Position numbers and translations under genes: made by a program | The notes under the pieces: generated by a model | Database searches by the model: none | Seen by the model: the letters and a program-made list of their open reading frames with translations, nothing else | Told to the model about the DNA's origin: nothing | Origin: Magnetovibrio sp. | Lineage (GTDB): Bacteria; Pseudomonadota; Alphaproteobacteria; Rhodospirillales; Magnetovibrionaceae | Direction of reading: 5' to 3' | Assembly (NCBI RefSeq): GCF_036568125.1 | Contig: NZ_DATCTF010000012.1 | Span: forward strand, 124,001-188,000 | Length of the DNA: 64,000 nt | Shown: piece after piece, positions 1 to 8,718 of the stretch | Numbering within the stretch: the first letter of the stretch is position 1 | How the letters are laid out: each line of letters begins with the position of its first letter

Positions 1-17
1 AATTGTTCCGCAACTCA

Positions 18-48
18 CCCCCGGCCTTTCTAAAGGGCCGGGGGTTTT
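18..48 (+). terminator. Rho-independent terminator of an upstream gene
   Basis: A 9-bp GC stem (CCCCCGGCC at 18-26 with GGCCGGGGG at 36-44) is followed by TTTT. The gene it ends lies outside the window on the left. Confidence 0.8.
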
Positions 49-62
49 GCTATGGTGGCGCC

Positions 63-815
63 ATGAAAACTTTTACACGCCTGACCACCCTTTTCATGGC
101 CGCCCTGGCGTCGCTCGCCATTGGCTTGAGCGCGCCGGTCGCGCACGCCGCTTATAAGGATGGCCTGGTTTTGGTGCGTCAAGGCAAGTGGGCCAAAGCG
201 ATCAAGGAGTTCAAGGAACTGGCCGAAACCGGACATGCCCAGTCGCAGTTCAGCCTCGGCCTGATTTACCATTTGGGTCGCGGCGTGACCAAGGATCTCT
301 CCAAGGCCTACAACCTCTACAAAGCGTCCGCGCTGCAAGACCATCCCCCTGCCATCAACAACCTGGGTATGATGTACCTGAACGGCGAATACGTGGAAAA
401 GAATGCCGCCGTGGCCTTCATCATGTTCGAAAGGGCCAGCGCCGAACATGCCCAGGCCAAAGACAACCTGGGCCGCTGCTTTGAAAACGGCTGGGGCGTC
501 GAACAGGACATCGAGCAAGCGAAGAATTTCTACGAACTGGCCGGCGACGATGGCTATAAGCTTGGCTATTACCACCTTGGCGAATTGCACGAGAAAGGCG
601 GGGGGGGGATGCCGCCCGACATTCAAGAGGCCATCAAATGGTACCAAACGGCGGGCGAAAACAGCTTTGCCAAGGGTTACCACCGCATCGGCGAGATTTA
701 CGAAAAAGGCATCGGTGTGCCCCGCGACCGCGATCAAGCCGTCAAATGGTACGAAGAGGCCGCCGCCACGGGTTATGACCCGTCGATCTTGAAACTCAAA
801 GATCTTAAGCCCTGA
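63..815 (+). CDS. Secreted Sel1-repeat (SLR) protein
   Basis: The 250-residue product starts with a signal peptide (MKTFTRL, hydrophobic core, cleavage near AHA-AY). About five to six Sel1-like repeats follow, with the recurring pattern of A-x-x-W/F-Y-x-x-A, a G-x-x-x-A pair, L-G-x-x-Y and G-x-G-V-x-x-D. Sel1 repeats are alpha-alpha hairpins that scaffold protein interactions, often in the periplasm, so an adaptor role is inferred and the partner is unknown. The ATG at 63 is preferred over the in-frame ATG at 3 because the earlier start lies before the terminator hairpin and would destroy the signal peptide. A run of nine G residues (600-608) lies inside one repeat; that repeat is one residue longer than its neighbours. 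Confidence 0.85.
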   Translation: MKTFTRLTTLFMAALASLAIGLSAPVAHAAYKDGLVLVRQGKWAKAIKEFKELAETGHAQSQFSLGLIYHLGRGVTKDLSKAYNLYKASALQDHPPAINNLGMMYLNGEYVEKNAAVAFIMFERASAEHAQAKDNLGRCFENGWGVEQDIEQAKNFYELAGDDGYKLGYYHLGELHEKGGGGMPPDIQEAIKWYQTAGENSFAKGYHRIGEIYEKGIGVPRDRDQAVKWYEEAAATGYDPSILKLKDLKP

Positions 816-819
816 GCGC

Positions 820-855
820 AAAAAACGCGGCCCCTGTTAGAAGGACCGCGCTTTT
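820..855. terminator. Bidirectional terminator between converging genes
   Basis: A stem (CGCGGCCCC at 826-834 with GGACCGCG at 843-850, one mismatch) is flanked by AAAAAA on the left and TTTT on the right. It can end transcription of the Sel1 gene rightward and of the DUF3012/htpG side leftward. Confidence 0.7.
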
Positions 856-884
856 CACGTCATCCGGGACGAAGCCCCAAACGA

Positions 885-1061
885 TTACATGATGCAGTTT
901 TTCGCGAAGTCAGCCGCTTCGTTGCTGCTCCAATCGCCTTTGGGTTTTTCCTTCATCTGCGCGCACCATTCGGGCGAACCGACTTCCGGCGAGCACGCGG
1001 CCACGCCCAAGGCGAACAGGGTTGCAAAACCCACCGTTGCGAGTTTTTTCACAGTCGTCAT
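885..1061 (-). CDS. Small DUF3012-type lipoprotein
   Basis: A 58-residue protein with a lipoprotein signal: MTTVKKL, hydrophobic core, then the lipobox V-A-A-C with the lipidated Cys at position 23. The mature part carries SPEVGSPEWC, then EKPKGDWSSNEAADFAKNC, with two further Cys. That pattern matches the small DUF3012 envelope lipoprotein family, whose function is unknown. A strong AGGAGG Shine-Dalgarno lies just upstream of the ATG. It lies 48 bp downstream of htpG on the same strand and ends before a bidirectional terminator, so it may share the htpG transcript or have its own promoter. An overlapping rightward reading frame at 889-1113 is not real. Confidence 0.85.
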   Translation of the reverse strand: MTTVKKLATVGFATLFALGVAACSPEVGSPEWCAQMKEKPKGDWSSNEAADFAKNCIM

Positions 1062-1109
1062 AAATGCCTCCTCCTGCTATCGAATTTCAGCTCCACATTC
1101 TAAATCGTA

Positions 1110-2972
1110 TTAAAGAGCGTGGACCATCACCGACGCAAGACGTTTTGCAAATGCCGCCGGATCTGCCGGCGCCTCGCCATCGGCGATGCGTGCTTGGTCG
1201 AGCAGCAGATGCGCCGCATCCTTGAGCAAGCCATCGTCGGCATTTCCACCGGCACGTTCCGCTAGCTTTTTAACAATAGCATGCGTTGGGTTGATTTCCA
1301 GAACCCGAGGAAGGCCGCTTTTCATTTGCCCGTGACGGCGCAATAAGCGTTCCATATTGACGTCCATGTCGCCCTCGTCGGCGACCAGACATACCGGGCT
1401 TTCGGTCAAGCGTTTGGAGGCGCGCACGTCCTTGACGCTCTCGCCCAGTTCCAGCTTGATGGCGGCGATCAGGGTGTCCAGGTCAGGCGCGTCTTCGGCT
1501 TTGTCGTCTTCGGCCTTGGCTTCGCTTGCGTCGGACTTGATGGCGTCGAGGTCCGCCGCACCACGGGTGATCGATTTGAAGGACTTGTCGCTGAACTGGG
1601 TGATATGCTGCATCCAGAACTCATCCACCGGATCGGTGAGCAGCAACACCTCCACGCCCTTGGCCTTGAAGCCTTCCAGATGCGGCGAGGTCGCAACCTG
1701 TGCGGCATCTTCGCCGGCGATATAATAGATCGCGTCCTGGCCATCCTTCATGCGTTCCACATAGCCCGTCAACGACGTCATGTCTTCCGCGGTGGACTTG
1801 AAGCGCGCCAATTCAAGCAAACTGTCGCGCATGGCGAAGTCGTCGACCAGGCCTTCCTTCAGGACCACGCCGAAATTGTCCCAAAACTGGGCATAATCGT
1901 CGGGCGACTTGTCGGCCTTTTTCTTCAGTTCGGACAAGACCTTCTTGGTCAGGCCGGTGCGAATTTTGGCAAGTTTCGGATCGGTTTGCAGCATCTCGCG
2001 CGAAATGTTGAGCGACAGGTCTTCGCTGTCGACCACACCGCGCAGGAACCGCAGGTATGGCGGCAACAGTCCGGCGGCCTGTTCGGTGATAAACACCCGG
2101 TTCACATACAGCTTCACATGCCCCTTGCGTTCGGGATCGAACAGATCGAACGGACGCATCGACGGTATGAACAGCAAGTTGGTGTAGCTGACCACACCCT
2201 CGATGCGGTTGTGAATGGTGAGCCACGGCTCGTCGAACGCATGGGCGGAATGGTGGTAGAATTCCTTGTATTGTTCCGCCGTCACGTCTTTGGCCGCACG
2301 GGTCCAGATGGCCGACACGGCGTTGAGGGTCTCTTCGCCGAGCACGACCGGAAAACCGATGTGGTCGGAATAGGTTTTGACGATGTGGGTGACGCGCGAG
2401 GTCTCTAGAAATTCCTTGGCGTCTTTTTTCAGGTGCAGGACCACCGTGGTGCCGCGCTCCGATCGCGCCGCGTCGCCGTTGACTTCCTCAATGGTGAATT
2501 GTCCCTTGCCGTCGGACACCCATAGCCAGCTCTCTTTCTCTCCGGCCTTCTGAGTGGTGACTTCGACCTTATCTGAGACCATAAACGCCGAATAGAACCC
2601 GACGCCGAACTGCCCGATCAAGCCGAGGTTCTTTTTCTCGTCCTTGCCCAACTGCTCGATGAACGCCCCGGTGCCGGAACTGGCGATGGTGCCCAGCGTC
2701 GCCAGCAGGTCGTCGTGGTTCATACCCACGCCATTGTCCGAAATGGTGATGGTTTTAGCTTTTTCATCGATGCTGAGTTCGATCTTGAAATCGTGATCGC
2801 CTTCGATCAGCGACGGTGCGGTCAAGGCCTGATGGCGCAGCTTGTCGCACGCGTCGGACGCGTTGGATATCAGTTCACGCAGGAAAATTTCGCGGTTTGA
2901 ATACAGCGAGCCCGCAACGATGTCCAACAAGCGGCTGACTTCGGTTTGAAAGGAGAAAGTTTCCTTGCTCAT
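1110..2972 (-). CDS. htpG: Molecular chaperone HtpG (bacterial Hsp90)
   Basis: The 620-residue product has the usual length of HtpG. The N-terminal GHKL ATPase domain shows the helix ELISNASDACDKLR (Mg/ATP-binding Asn), the DNGVGM motif, and the lid/phosphate region GLIGQFGVGFYSAFM. The middle domain (about 230-500) carries the conserved stretch LPPYLRFLRGVVDSEDLSLNISREMLQ. A C-terminal dimerisation domain ends the protein. HtpG is a cytosolic ATP-dependent dimeric chaperone of the heat-shock response. A heat-shock-like promoter candidate lies about 65-95 bp upstream. A short acidic linker (SEAKAEDDKAEDAPD, around 490) is variable in the family. Confidence 0.97.
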   Translation of the reverse strand: MSKETFSFQTEVSRLLDIVAGSLYSNREIFLRELISNASDACDKLRHQALTAPSLIEGDHDFKIELSIDEKAKTITISDNGVGMNHDDLLATLGTIASSGTGAFIEQLGKDEKKNLGLIGQFGVGFYSAFMVSDKVEVTTQKAGEKESWLWVSDGKGQFTIEEVNGDAARSERGTTVVLHLKKDAKEFLETSRVTHIVKTYSDHIGFPVVLGEETLNAVSAIWTRAAKDVTAEQYKEFYHHSAHAFDEPWLTIHNRIEGVVSYTNLLFIPSMRPFDLFDPERKGHVKLYVNRVFITEQAAGLLPPYLRFLRGVVDSEDLSLNISREMLQTDPKLAKIRTGLTKKVLSELKKKADKSPDDYAQFWDNFGVVLKEGLVDDFAMRDSLLELARFKSTAEDMTSLTGYVERMKDGQDAIYYIAGEDAAQVATSPHLEGFKAKGVEVLLLTDPVDEFWMQHITQFSDKSFKSITRGAADLDAIKSDASEAKAEDDKAEDAPDLDTLIAAIKLELGESVKDVRASKRLTESPVCLVADEGDMDVNMERLLRRHGQMKSGLPRVLEINPTHAIVKKLAERAGGNADDGLLKDAAHLLLDQARIADGEAPADPAAFAKRLASVMVHAL

Positions 2973-3036
2973 GACGGTGATCTGTTCCTTATCTGTATCT
3001 GTTACGCACGTGAAACCGCGTCCTAAGACCCGCGAG

Positions 3037-3065
3037 ATATGGGCGAAAACGCCCCGTTGCGCAAG
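3037..3065 (-). promoter_or_regulatory. Candidate sigma-32 (RpoH) promoter of htpG
   Basis: On the minus strand, CTTGCG is followed after 16 bases by CCCATAT, resembling the alphaproteobacterial RpoH elements (CTTG and CCATNT-like). It sits 65-93 bp upstream of the htpG start, which suits a heat-shock gene. The rest of the 306-bp gap (2973-3278) holds only a TATACT element near 3132 and the Shine-Dalgarno AGGGGAG of the next rightward gene. Confidence 0.4.
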
Positions 3066-3278
3066 TCTGGGCAGGCTAAATTATTCCGCAGCACCGCGCG
3101 CAAGGGACTCGCGAAGGCGCGAAGGCGGGCGTATACTGAAAGAACAGGAACAATGGACATTCCAAGATGCTCAAATCGCGCTGTTTTCCCGTGATGACAT
3201 CGGCAAAATCCCACCTTTTCGCGGACCGTCCGGCCCGCCGTCCCTGTATCCAATCCAAACTCCAAGGGGAGAGCGATC

Positions 3279-3641
3279 ATGCAAGTTCCCGTCCAGATCA
3301 GTTTTCACGGATGCGACCATTCCAATGCCGTGGAAAGCGAAATTTTTGAGCGCATCGATAAAATCGAGTCTCAATATGGACGCATCACCAGTTGTCGCGT
3401 GGTTGTCGAACTGCCGCACAAATCTCAAGCTCAAGGGAAGCTGTTTCACTTCAACATCGATATGACCGTGCCGGGCGCCGGCCACATCGTTCATAACGAC
3501 CGTGGCCAAGACCCTGCACACGAAGACGTCCATGTCGCGCTGCGCGACGCGTTCAATGCCGTCGATAACCAGTTGAAAAAGGTCGTCGGCAAGCGCCGCG
3601 ACGAACAACGCAAAGCAGCCGACGAAGAGATGTTGGGCTGA
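3279..3641 (+). CDS. hpf: Ribosome hibernation factor HPF/RaiA family, short form
   Basis: The 120-residue protein belongs to the S30AE/sigma-54 modulation family. It has an N-terminal strand QVPVQISF, a helix with AVESEIFERIDKIE, then the strand ITSCRVVVELPHK and a C-terminal helix with AHEDVHVALRDAFNAVDNQLKK. It lacks the long C-terminal dimerisation domain of long HPF, so by family analogy it would bind the 30S decoding region and inactivate ribosomes in stress or stationary phase. The Shine-Dalgarno AGGGGAG is well placed before the ATG. pcm follows after 22 bp, so the two may be co-transcribed. Confidence 0.8.
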   Translation: MQVPVQISFHGCDHSNAVESEIFERIDKIESQYGRITSCRVVVELPHKSQAQGKLFHFNIDMTVPGAGHIVHNDRGQDPAHEDVHVALRDAFNAVDNQLKKVVGKRRDEQRKAADEEMLG

Positions 3642-3663
3642 ACCATCGAACGGAGAACCGCTT

Positions 3664-4377
3664 TTGGCACCGCCCATAGATGCCCAAAGCCCGCGTGACG
3701 GCCATGCCCGCGCGTTGGCGCACGCCATTCAGCGCGAGGCCGCTGAAACCGCATTTTGGACCGGGCGCAGCCGATTTTCCGATCGCGTCATCGACGCCGT
3801 CGCCCGGGTGGCGCGCGAGGCCTTCATTCCCGACCCGGTGCCGCTCGGCGTGGCCTACGCCAATCGCCCGCAATCCATCGGCCATGGACAGACCATATCG
3901 CAGCCCTACATCGTCGCCTTGATGACGGACCTCTTAGACCTACAAGGCGGCGAACGGGTGCTCGAAATCGGTACCGGGTCAGGGTATCAAGCCGCCATAC
4001 TGGCGGAGCTTGGCGCCGATCTTTATAGCGTCGAGCGCTTGGAGGCCCTGGCCGATCACGCCCGCACCGCGTTGGAACGCCAAGGATTTTCGGGCGTTCA
4101 CATCAAGTGCGGCGATGGCACCCTGGGCTGGGCTGAACATGCCCCGTACGACGCCATCGTGGTCACCGCCGCCGTTGACGGGCCGATCCCCAAAGCGCTG
4201 ATTGAACAGCTCGCGCCCGGCGGTCGCATGGTCATTCCTCAAGGCCCCCACCTGGGCCCGCAGATGCTTTTGCTCGGACGCAAAGACGCTCAAGGGGATT
4301 TCACCAGCCAAGCGGTTTTACCGGTGTCTTTCGTGCCGCTTGTTTCCTTGCTGGAAAACCAACGCAAACAAGGCTAA
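3664..4377 (+). CDS. pcm: Protein-L-isoaspartate O-methyltransferase
   Basis: The 237-residue product has the PCMT signature: the substrate/SAM loop GHGQTISQPYIVALMTDLL (about 75-93) and SAM motif I, VLEIGTGSGYQAAIL (about 99-113). The family repairs damaged proteins by methylating L-isoaspartyl residues with S-adenosylmethionine in the cytosol. TTG at 3664 is used as the start because it has GGAGA about 9 bases upstream and the first in-frame ATG would cut into conserved sequence. The helicase gene begins 10 bp after the stop. The pairing with a hibernation factor suits a survival/maintenance unit. Confidence 0.9.
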   Translation: MAPPIDAQSPRDGHARALAHAIQREAAETAFWTGRSRFSDRVIDAVARVAREAFIPDPVPLGVAYANRPQSIGHGQTISQPYIVALMTDLLDLQGGERVLEIGTGSGYQAAILAELGADLYSVERLEALADHARTALERQGFSGVHIKCGDGTLGWAEHAPYDAIVVTAAVDGPIPKALIEQLAPGGRMVIPQGPHLGPQMLLLGRKDAQGDFTSQAVLPVSFVPLVSLLENQRKQG

Positions 4378-4387
4378 AACTTCGCCC

Positions 4388-7060
4388 ATGCAAATAGATA
4401 CTTCCCGCGAACGCGCGCAGATCACCGCCGTATTGGGCCCGACCAATACCGGCAAGACCCACTTGGCCATGGAGCGCATGCTCGCCCATGGCTCCGGTGT
4501 CATCGGCTTTCCGTTGCGCTTGCTGGCACGCGAGAATTATGAACGCGCCGTCAAAGCCAAGGGGGTGGGACAGGTTGCGTTGATCACCGGCGAAGAAAAG
4601 ATCGTGCCCGCCAACGCGCGCTACTTTCTCACCACCGTGGAAAGCATGCCGTCCGACCAAGGCTTCGAATTCGCCGCCATCGACGAAATCCAGATGTGCG
4701 CCGACGCCGATCGCGGCCATGTGTTCACGGACCGGCTGTTGAATTATCGTGGCAGCCTGGAAACCATGTTCTTGGGTGCCGAAACCATCAAGGGTGTGAT
4801 CCAAGCGCTGGTGCCCGAAGTCGAGTTCCAGACCCGCCCGCGCCTGTCGACGTTGCGTTACACCGGCTACAAGAAATTCACCCGGTTGAAACCGCGCAGC
4901 TGCATCGTCGCGTTTTCCGCCAACGACGTCTATTCGATCGCCGAGCTGATCCGCCGACAATCGGGCGGCGCGGCGATTGTCATGGGCGCGCTAAGCCCGC
5001 GCACCCGCAACGCCCAGGTCGAAATGTTCCAATCCGGCGACGTCGATTATCTGGTCGCCACCGACGCGGTCGGCATGGGCCTGAATATGGACGTCGATCA
5101 CGTCGCGCTGGCCGCCACACGCAAATTCGACGGCCGTATCATGCGCGACCTGCAGCCCGCCGAACTGGCACAGATCTCCGGGCGCGCCGGACGGCACATG
5201 AACGACGGTTCCTTCGGCACCACCGGCGATGTTACCGGGCTCGGCGCCAATGCGGTCGAAGCTATCGAACAGCACAATTTCGCACCGCTGCCGTTCGTCT
5301 TTTGGCGCAATGCTCGACTGGATTTCGGTTCGATTAAAAAGCTCAAAGACTCGCTGGCCGAACGCCCCGATCACGGTGCCCTGCGCCGGGCGCGCGAAGC
5401 CGACGACGAACAGGTTCTCGACGCCCTGCTTGGCGACGAAAGCATTCAAGCCCTGGCCACCAGCACCGACGCCGTGCGCACGTTGTGGGATGTGGCGCGC
5501 ATTCCCGATTTCCGCAAAATCCACACCGATGAACACCCCCAGCTGTTGGGGCGGATCTATCAGCACCTGATGAGCACCGAAGGCCGCATTCCCGATGAGT
5601 GGATTGCGGAGCGGGTCAAGCGCATCGAACGCACCGACGGTGACATCGACACCTTGATGGGACGCATCGCCGCGATCCGCACCTGGACCTTCGTCGCCCA
5701 CCAAGGCGCATGGCTGCAAAGCCCGCTGCAATGGCAGGAGCGCACCCGCGCCATCGAAGACACCCTGTCTGATGCCTTGCATGAAAAACTCACCCAGCGC
5801 TTCGTCGACAAGCGCACCAGTCAACTGGTGAAAACGCTGAAAGACGACGTACCTTTGGCCACCGCGTTGCATGACGACGGCACGTTGGAAGTCGAAGGCC
5901 ATCACCTGGGCAACTTGAGCGGTTTTCGCTTCGTGCCGACCGAAAGCGAAACCTCGTTGGCGGCGAAGATCCTCGACTCTGCGGCCGGCAAGGCGCTTCG
6001 CGCCAAAATCGCCGACCGCGTCGCAATGCTTGAGGCCGATGCCGACGGTGCCTTCACCTTCACCCCCGACGGCCGCGTTCATTGGCGCGGCGAGCCGGTG
6101 GCCAAGTTCGCCAAGGGTGGTGAATTGCTGCGCCCCCACATTTCGGCCTTGTCCAGCGATCTGTTGGAACACGAACAAAAAGAACGCATCGAAAAGCGCC
6201 TCAACGCGTGGGCGGGCGATCTTGTGCGCGACCGATTGGGCCTGTTGCTGGCGGCCCGCGAAGCCCCGTTGCACGGCGTGGCGCGTGGCCTGGTGTACCA
6301 ATTGACCGAAAGTTTGGGCGCGTTGCCGCGTCACGAAGCGGATGAAGAAATCAAGGCGCTGTCGCGCGAGGACCGCCATGAACTGCGCCGCCTCGGCGTG
6401 CGCATCGGCCGCCACCTCATCTATATTCCGGCGTTGCTGCGTCCGGCTGCAGCGGAACTCTCGGTGCTGTTGTGGGGCGTGTTCGAAGATACCGGTCCCT
6501 TGCTGGCGCCGCCGCCCGCGGGCCGGGTGTCGCTGAAACGCGAAAAGCACGAACCCGAAGGCTGGCTGCGTGCGGCGGGGTTCCATCCCGCAGGTGCGCT
6601 GTTCGTGCGCGCCGATATGTTGGAACGCATCGCCGAGCTGGCGTGGAAGCGCCTGGAAGCCACCAAGGGCGCGTTCGAGGCCAACGAAGACTTCTTGTCG
6701 CTGGCGGGCTGTGCCGCCGGTGACTTACCGGGCATCATGGTGAGTCTCGGATTTCATGCCGACAAGGATGGCAAGTGGACGCCGAAATCGTGGCGCAACC
6801 GTCCCCAGAACAAACCAGGGCACAAAAACAAACCGCGCAAAGCCAAGCCCGTCACACCACCGGACGCCACCGCAGCTAAAGCCAAATCGAGCGAGGGCGT
6901 AGCCAAACCGGATCGCGCGCCCAAAAAACGCGCTCCTAAAGACAAAAGCCGCCGCCAAGGCGGGGCGAAACGTCCTCAGCAAAGCGCCAAGGCCCGCGAG
7001 CCGCAGTTCGATCCCGACAGCCCGTTCGCCAAACTGAAAGACCTTAAGCTGAAGTCATGA
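4388..7060 (+). CDS. SUV3-like DExH-box RNA helicase
   Basis: The 890-residue protein has a Walker A motif GPTNTGKT at residues 17-24, a DEIQ Walker B (AAIDEIQMCAD, about 98), helicase motif V (TDAVGMGLNMD) and motif VI (QISGRAGR). This arrangement, with P-loop, DEIQ and Q-x-x-G-R-A-G-R, is that of the SUV3/SUPV3L1 family, mitochondrial RNA helicases of the degradosome with alphaproteobacterial relatives. The last 120 residues are a Lys/Arg/Pro-rich, probably disordered tail that could bind RNA. The ATG at 4388 directly precedes the ATPase core; an upstream in-frame ATG at 4202 lies within pcm and is rejected. The stop overlaps the S4-protein start by 4 bp, implying translational coupling. 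A role in RNA turnover is inferred. Confidence 0.85.
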   Translation: MQIDTSRERAQITAVLGPTNTGKTHLAMERMLAHGSGVIGFPLRLLARENYERAVKAKGVGQVALITGEEKIVPANARYFLTTVESMPSDQGFEFAAIDEIQMCADADRGHVFTDRLLNYRGSLETMFLGAETIKGVIQALVPEVEFQTRPRLSTLRYTGYKKFTRLKPRSCIVAFSANDVYSIAELIRRQSGGAAIVMGALSPRTRNAQVEMFQSGDVDYLVATDAVGMGLNMDVDHVALAATRKFDGRIMRDLQPAELAQISGRAGRHMNDGSFGTTGDVTGLGANAVEAIEQHNFAPLPFVFWRNARLDFGSIKKLKDSLAERPDHGALRRAREADDEQVLDALLGDESIQALATSTDAVRTLWDVARIPDFRKIHTDEHPQLLGRIYQHLMSTEGRIPDEWIAERVKRIERTDGDIDTLMGRIAAIRTWTFVAHQGAWLQSPLQWQERTRAIEDTLSDALHEKLTQRFVDKRTSQLVKTLKDDVPLATALHDDGTLEVEGHHLGNLSGFRFVPTESETSLAAKILDSAAGKALRAKIADRVAMLEADADGAFTFTPDGRVHWRGEPVAKFAKGGELLRPHISALSSDLLEHEQKERIEKRLNAWAGDLVRDRLGLLLAAREAPLHGVARGLVYQLTESLGALPRHEADEEIKALSREDRHELRRLGVRIGRHLIYIPALLRPAAAELSVLLWGVFEDTGPLLAPPPAGRVSLKREKHEPEGWLRAAGFHPAGALFVRADMLERIAELAWKRLEATKGAFEANEDFLSLAGCAAGDLPGIMVSLGFHADKDGKWTPKSWRNRPQNKPGHKNKPRKAKPVTPPDATAAKAKSSEGVAKPDRAPKKRAPKDKSRRQGGAKRPQQSAKAREPQFDPDSPFAKLKDLKLKS

Positions 7061-7446
7061 CCGGCGCGGATCGCATTCGCATAGACAAGTGGCTTTGGCA
7101 TGCGCGCTTTTTGAAAAGCCGTACCCTGGCCGGAAAGTTCTGTCAGGCGGGCAAGGTACGCGTCAACGAACAACTCATCACCAAGGCCCATGTGATGGTC
7201 GGCCTCGGCGACATCTTGACCTTCGCCACCGGCACGCGGGTCTGGGTGGTGAAAATCAAGGACGTGGGCACCCGGCGCGGACCGGCCCCCGAAGCGCAAG
7301 GTCTCTATGAAGACCTCAGCCCGCCGCCTCCCGCCAAAGCGGACCAACCCTTCGCCCCCGCTAAAACCGCCGAACGCGACGCCGGCGCGGGCCGCCCGAC
7401 CAAGGCCGAACGACGCGCCATCGACAAACTGCGCGAACTCGATTAG
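7057..7446 (+). CDS. S4-domain RNA-binding protein, Hsp15-like
   Basis: This 129-residue protein has an N-terminal S4 fold (about 4-65): IRIDKWLWHARFLKSRTLA, then G-x-V-x-V-N and a GD-x-L turn. It ends in a basic, Pro/Ala-rich tail with GAGRPTKAERRAIDKLREL. Hsp15 in E. coli binds 50S subunits carrying nascent chains and rescues stalled translation; a similar ribosome- or rRNA-linked role is inferred. Its ATGA start overlaps the helicase stop, so the two are made together, which favours a joint RNA-handling function. Confidence 0.85.
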   Translation: MTGADRIRIDKWLWHARFLKSRTLAGKFCQAGKVRVNEQLITKAHVMVGLGDILTFATGTRVWVVKIKDVGTRRGPAPEAQGLYEDLSPPPPAKADQPFAPAKTAERDAGAGRPTKAERRAIDKLRELD

Positions 7447-7683
7447 CGCCTACTTCTTCCACACGAGAGCCACAAATTCACACAACAACCGTGCGTAATA
7501 CTTTTGTTCTATCGCCAAACTCTCCCCCCTACCTTTGCCTTTCAAACTACACCTTAAGGCCATTGGCATTTATGTGATGAAATTGTCAGACTAGCCGGCA
7601 CACACCAACAAAACCAGTCGGCGCGCTATTTACATTATTGATGCGTTGTATAACTGGCAACAACATTGCTTAGGACCCCTCCG

Positions 7684-8433
7684 ATGTCATATTCAACAGA
7701 TCAACTAACCGCCATTCGGGACTTACCGGATTTTTTGCGGACCGAACACTGCTACAACGATTTGCAGCACGCCATGCTGGTGATCTTGTTTCGCCATGGG
7801 CTACTCGCCTTGCAACAAGGCAAAGACAAAATGGCCGACCGCTATATCGATAACATTTCCCTCTACCTCTATATCCACTTCCTCAACGAAGAAGAGGGCT
7901 TGGCGTATAAGGTCACGAACAGTCTTTTAAACCGCGAGAGTCTGCAAGATCACTCCGAATTTCATGTGCGGTTCTTGGACCACTGGCGTGACAAAATCCT
8001 CATCCCATATAAAAGACAAGACATCGACATGGCAGAGACCATCAAAGAATTGTCGTCCTACTATAATTTGCTGATCAAACACATCGACGCCGTGGATATC
8101 CCCACATATGGTCAAGACAGCATTCCGGTAGAACACACCCGCAGCGAATTGGCCCGCATCGCGCAAACCAGGATGCCTATGTCACCGTTCATGGCGGGGG
8201 CTTACAGTGCCGTTCAAGCCATGGATCCCATGGTTGCAGGCGCCCTCAACAAATCCCAACTCAGCCCGTGCGCACTGAAACCACTTGAAACATTGAACTT
8301 GGTGCCGAACGTCGGCCGCATTTTGACGGGCAAAACGGGCTCCTTGCGTGATCGCTTTGCGTCAATCACCCAAGCGGATCGCAGCTCGATCTTCGGGACC
8401 GCCAATAGCGGTAGCTTGGTTTACGCCGCATAA
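7684..8433 (+). CDS. Hemerythrin-like diiron protein, tandem copy 1
   Basis: The 249-residue product carries a complete hemerythrin ligand set by position: H29 in D-L-Q-H, H65 and E69 in IHFLNEE, H90 and H94 in DHSEFH, and H133 and D138 in KHIDAVD. The spacings H-x3-E, H-x3-H and H-x4-D match bacteriohemerythrins, which bind O2 at a non-heme diiron site; the loop before H90 is longer than usual. About 110 residues follow the fold, with MPMSPFMAGAYSAVQAM and LVPNVGR; I do not recognise this extension. No signal peptide, so cytosolic. It is about 70% identical to the next gene by eye. The ATG at 7684 is chosen by alignment with copy 2. The 237 bp upstream show no clear promoter. Confidence 0.8.
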   Translation: MSYSTDQLTAIRDLPDFLRTEHCYNDLQHAMLVILFRHGLLALQQGKDKMADRYIDNISLYLYIHFLNEEEGLAYKVTNSLLNRESLQDHSEFHVRFLDHWRDKILIPYKRQDIDMAETIKELSSYYNLLIKHIDAVDIPTYGQDSIPVEHTRSELARIAQTRMPMSPFMAGAYSAVQAMDPMVAGALNKSQLSPCALKPLETLNLVPNVGRILTGKTGSLRDRFASITQADRSSIFGTANSGSLVYAA

Positions 8434-8454
8434 ACACCTCAAGAGATTATAGAC

Positions 8455-8483
8455 AAAAAACCCCGGAAGTCCGGGGTTTTTTT
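8455..8483. terminator. Terminator after hemerythrin copy 1
   Basis: AAAAAA, the stem CCCCGG-AAGT-CCGGGG (8461-8476) and TTTTTTT form a strong terminator usable in both directions. The same 16-base hairpin recurs after copy 2. The rest of the gap up to 8718 shows no gene; an AGGAGGGGG Shine-Dalgarno precedes copy 2. Confidence 0.9.
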
Positions 8484-8718
8484 AACGCAATTTCGTATCC
8501 AGAATCGACAAGCCGTGCGCGCACGCTTTGCCCAATCGTACCTAGCCCTGCGTATATGAATTACATCTCATGCAGCTGTAATACCTTTGCCCAATGCATT
8601 ACCCCGAATGCACGTTGGTGTCCGCGTGCCGACCTCTGCACACTTAAAAAAATAAATCATCTCGTTTGGGATAAGGCGCACTTCAAGCGCTACAGACTAC
8701 GCATCAGGAGGGGGCACG

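Noticed and set aside
4202-4387. N-terminal extension of the helicase from an upstream ATG
   Set aside because: The segment is an out-of-frame reading of the pcm 3' end; the ATG at 4388 directly precedes the conserved ATPase core.
4991-6586. Long minus-strand open frame (531 codons) opposite the helicase
   Set aside because: It is a mirror of a GC-rich gene, low in plausible motifs and with no Shine-Dalgarno; the plus-strand helicase explains the region.
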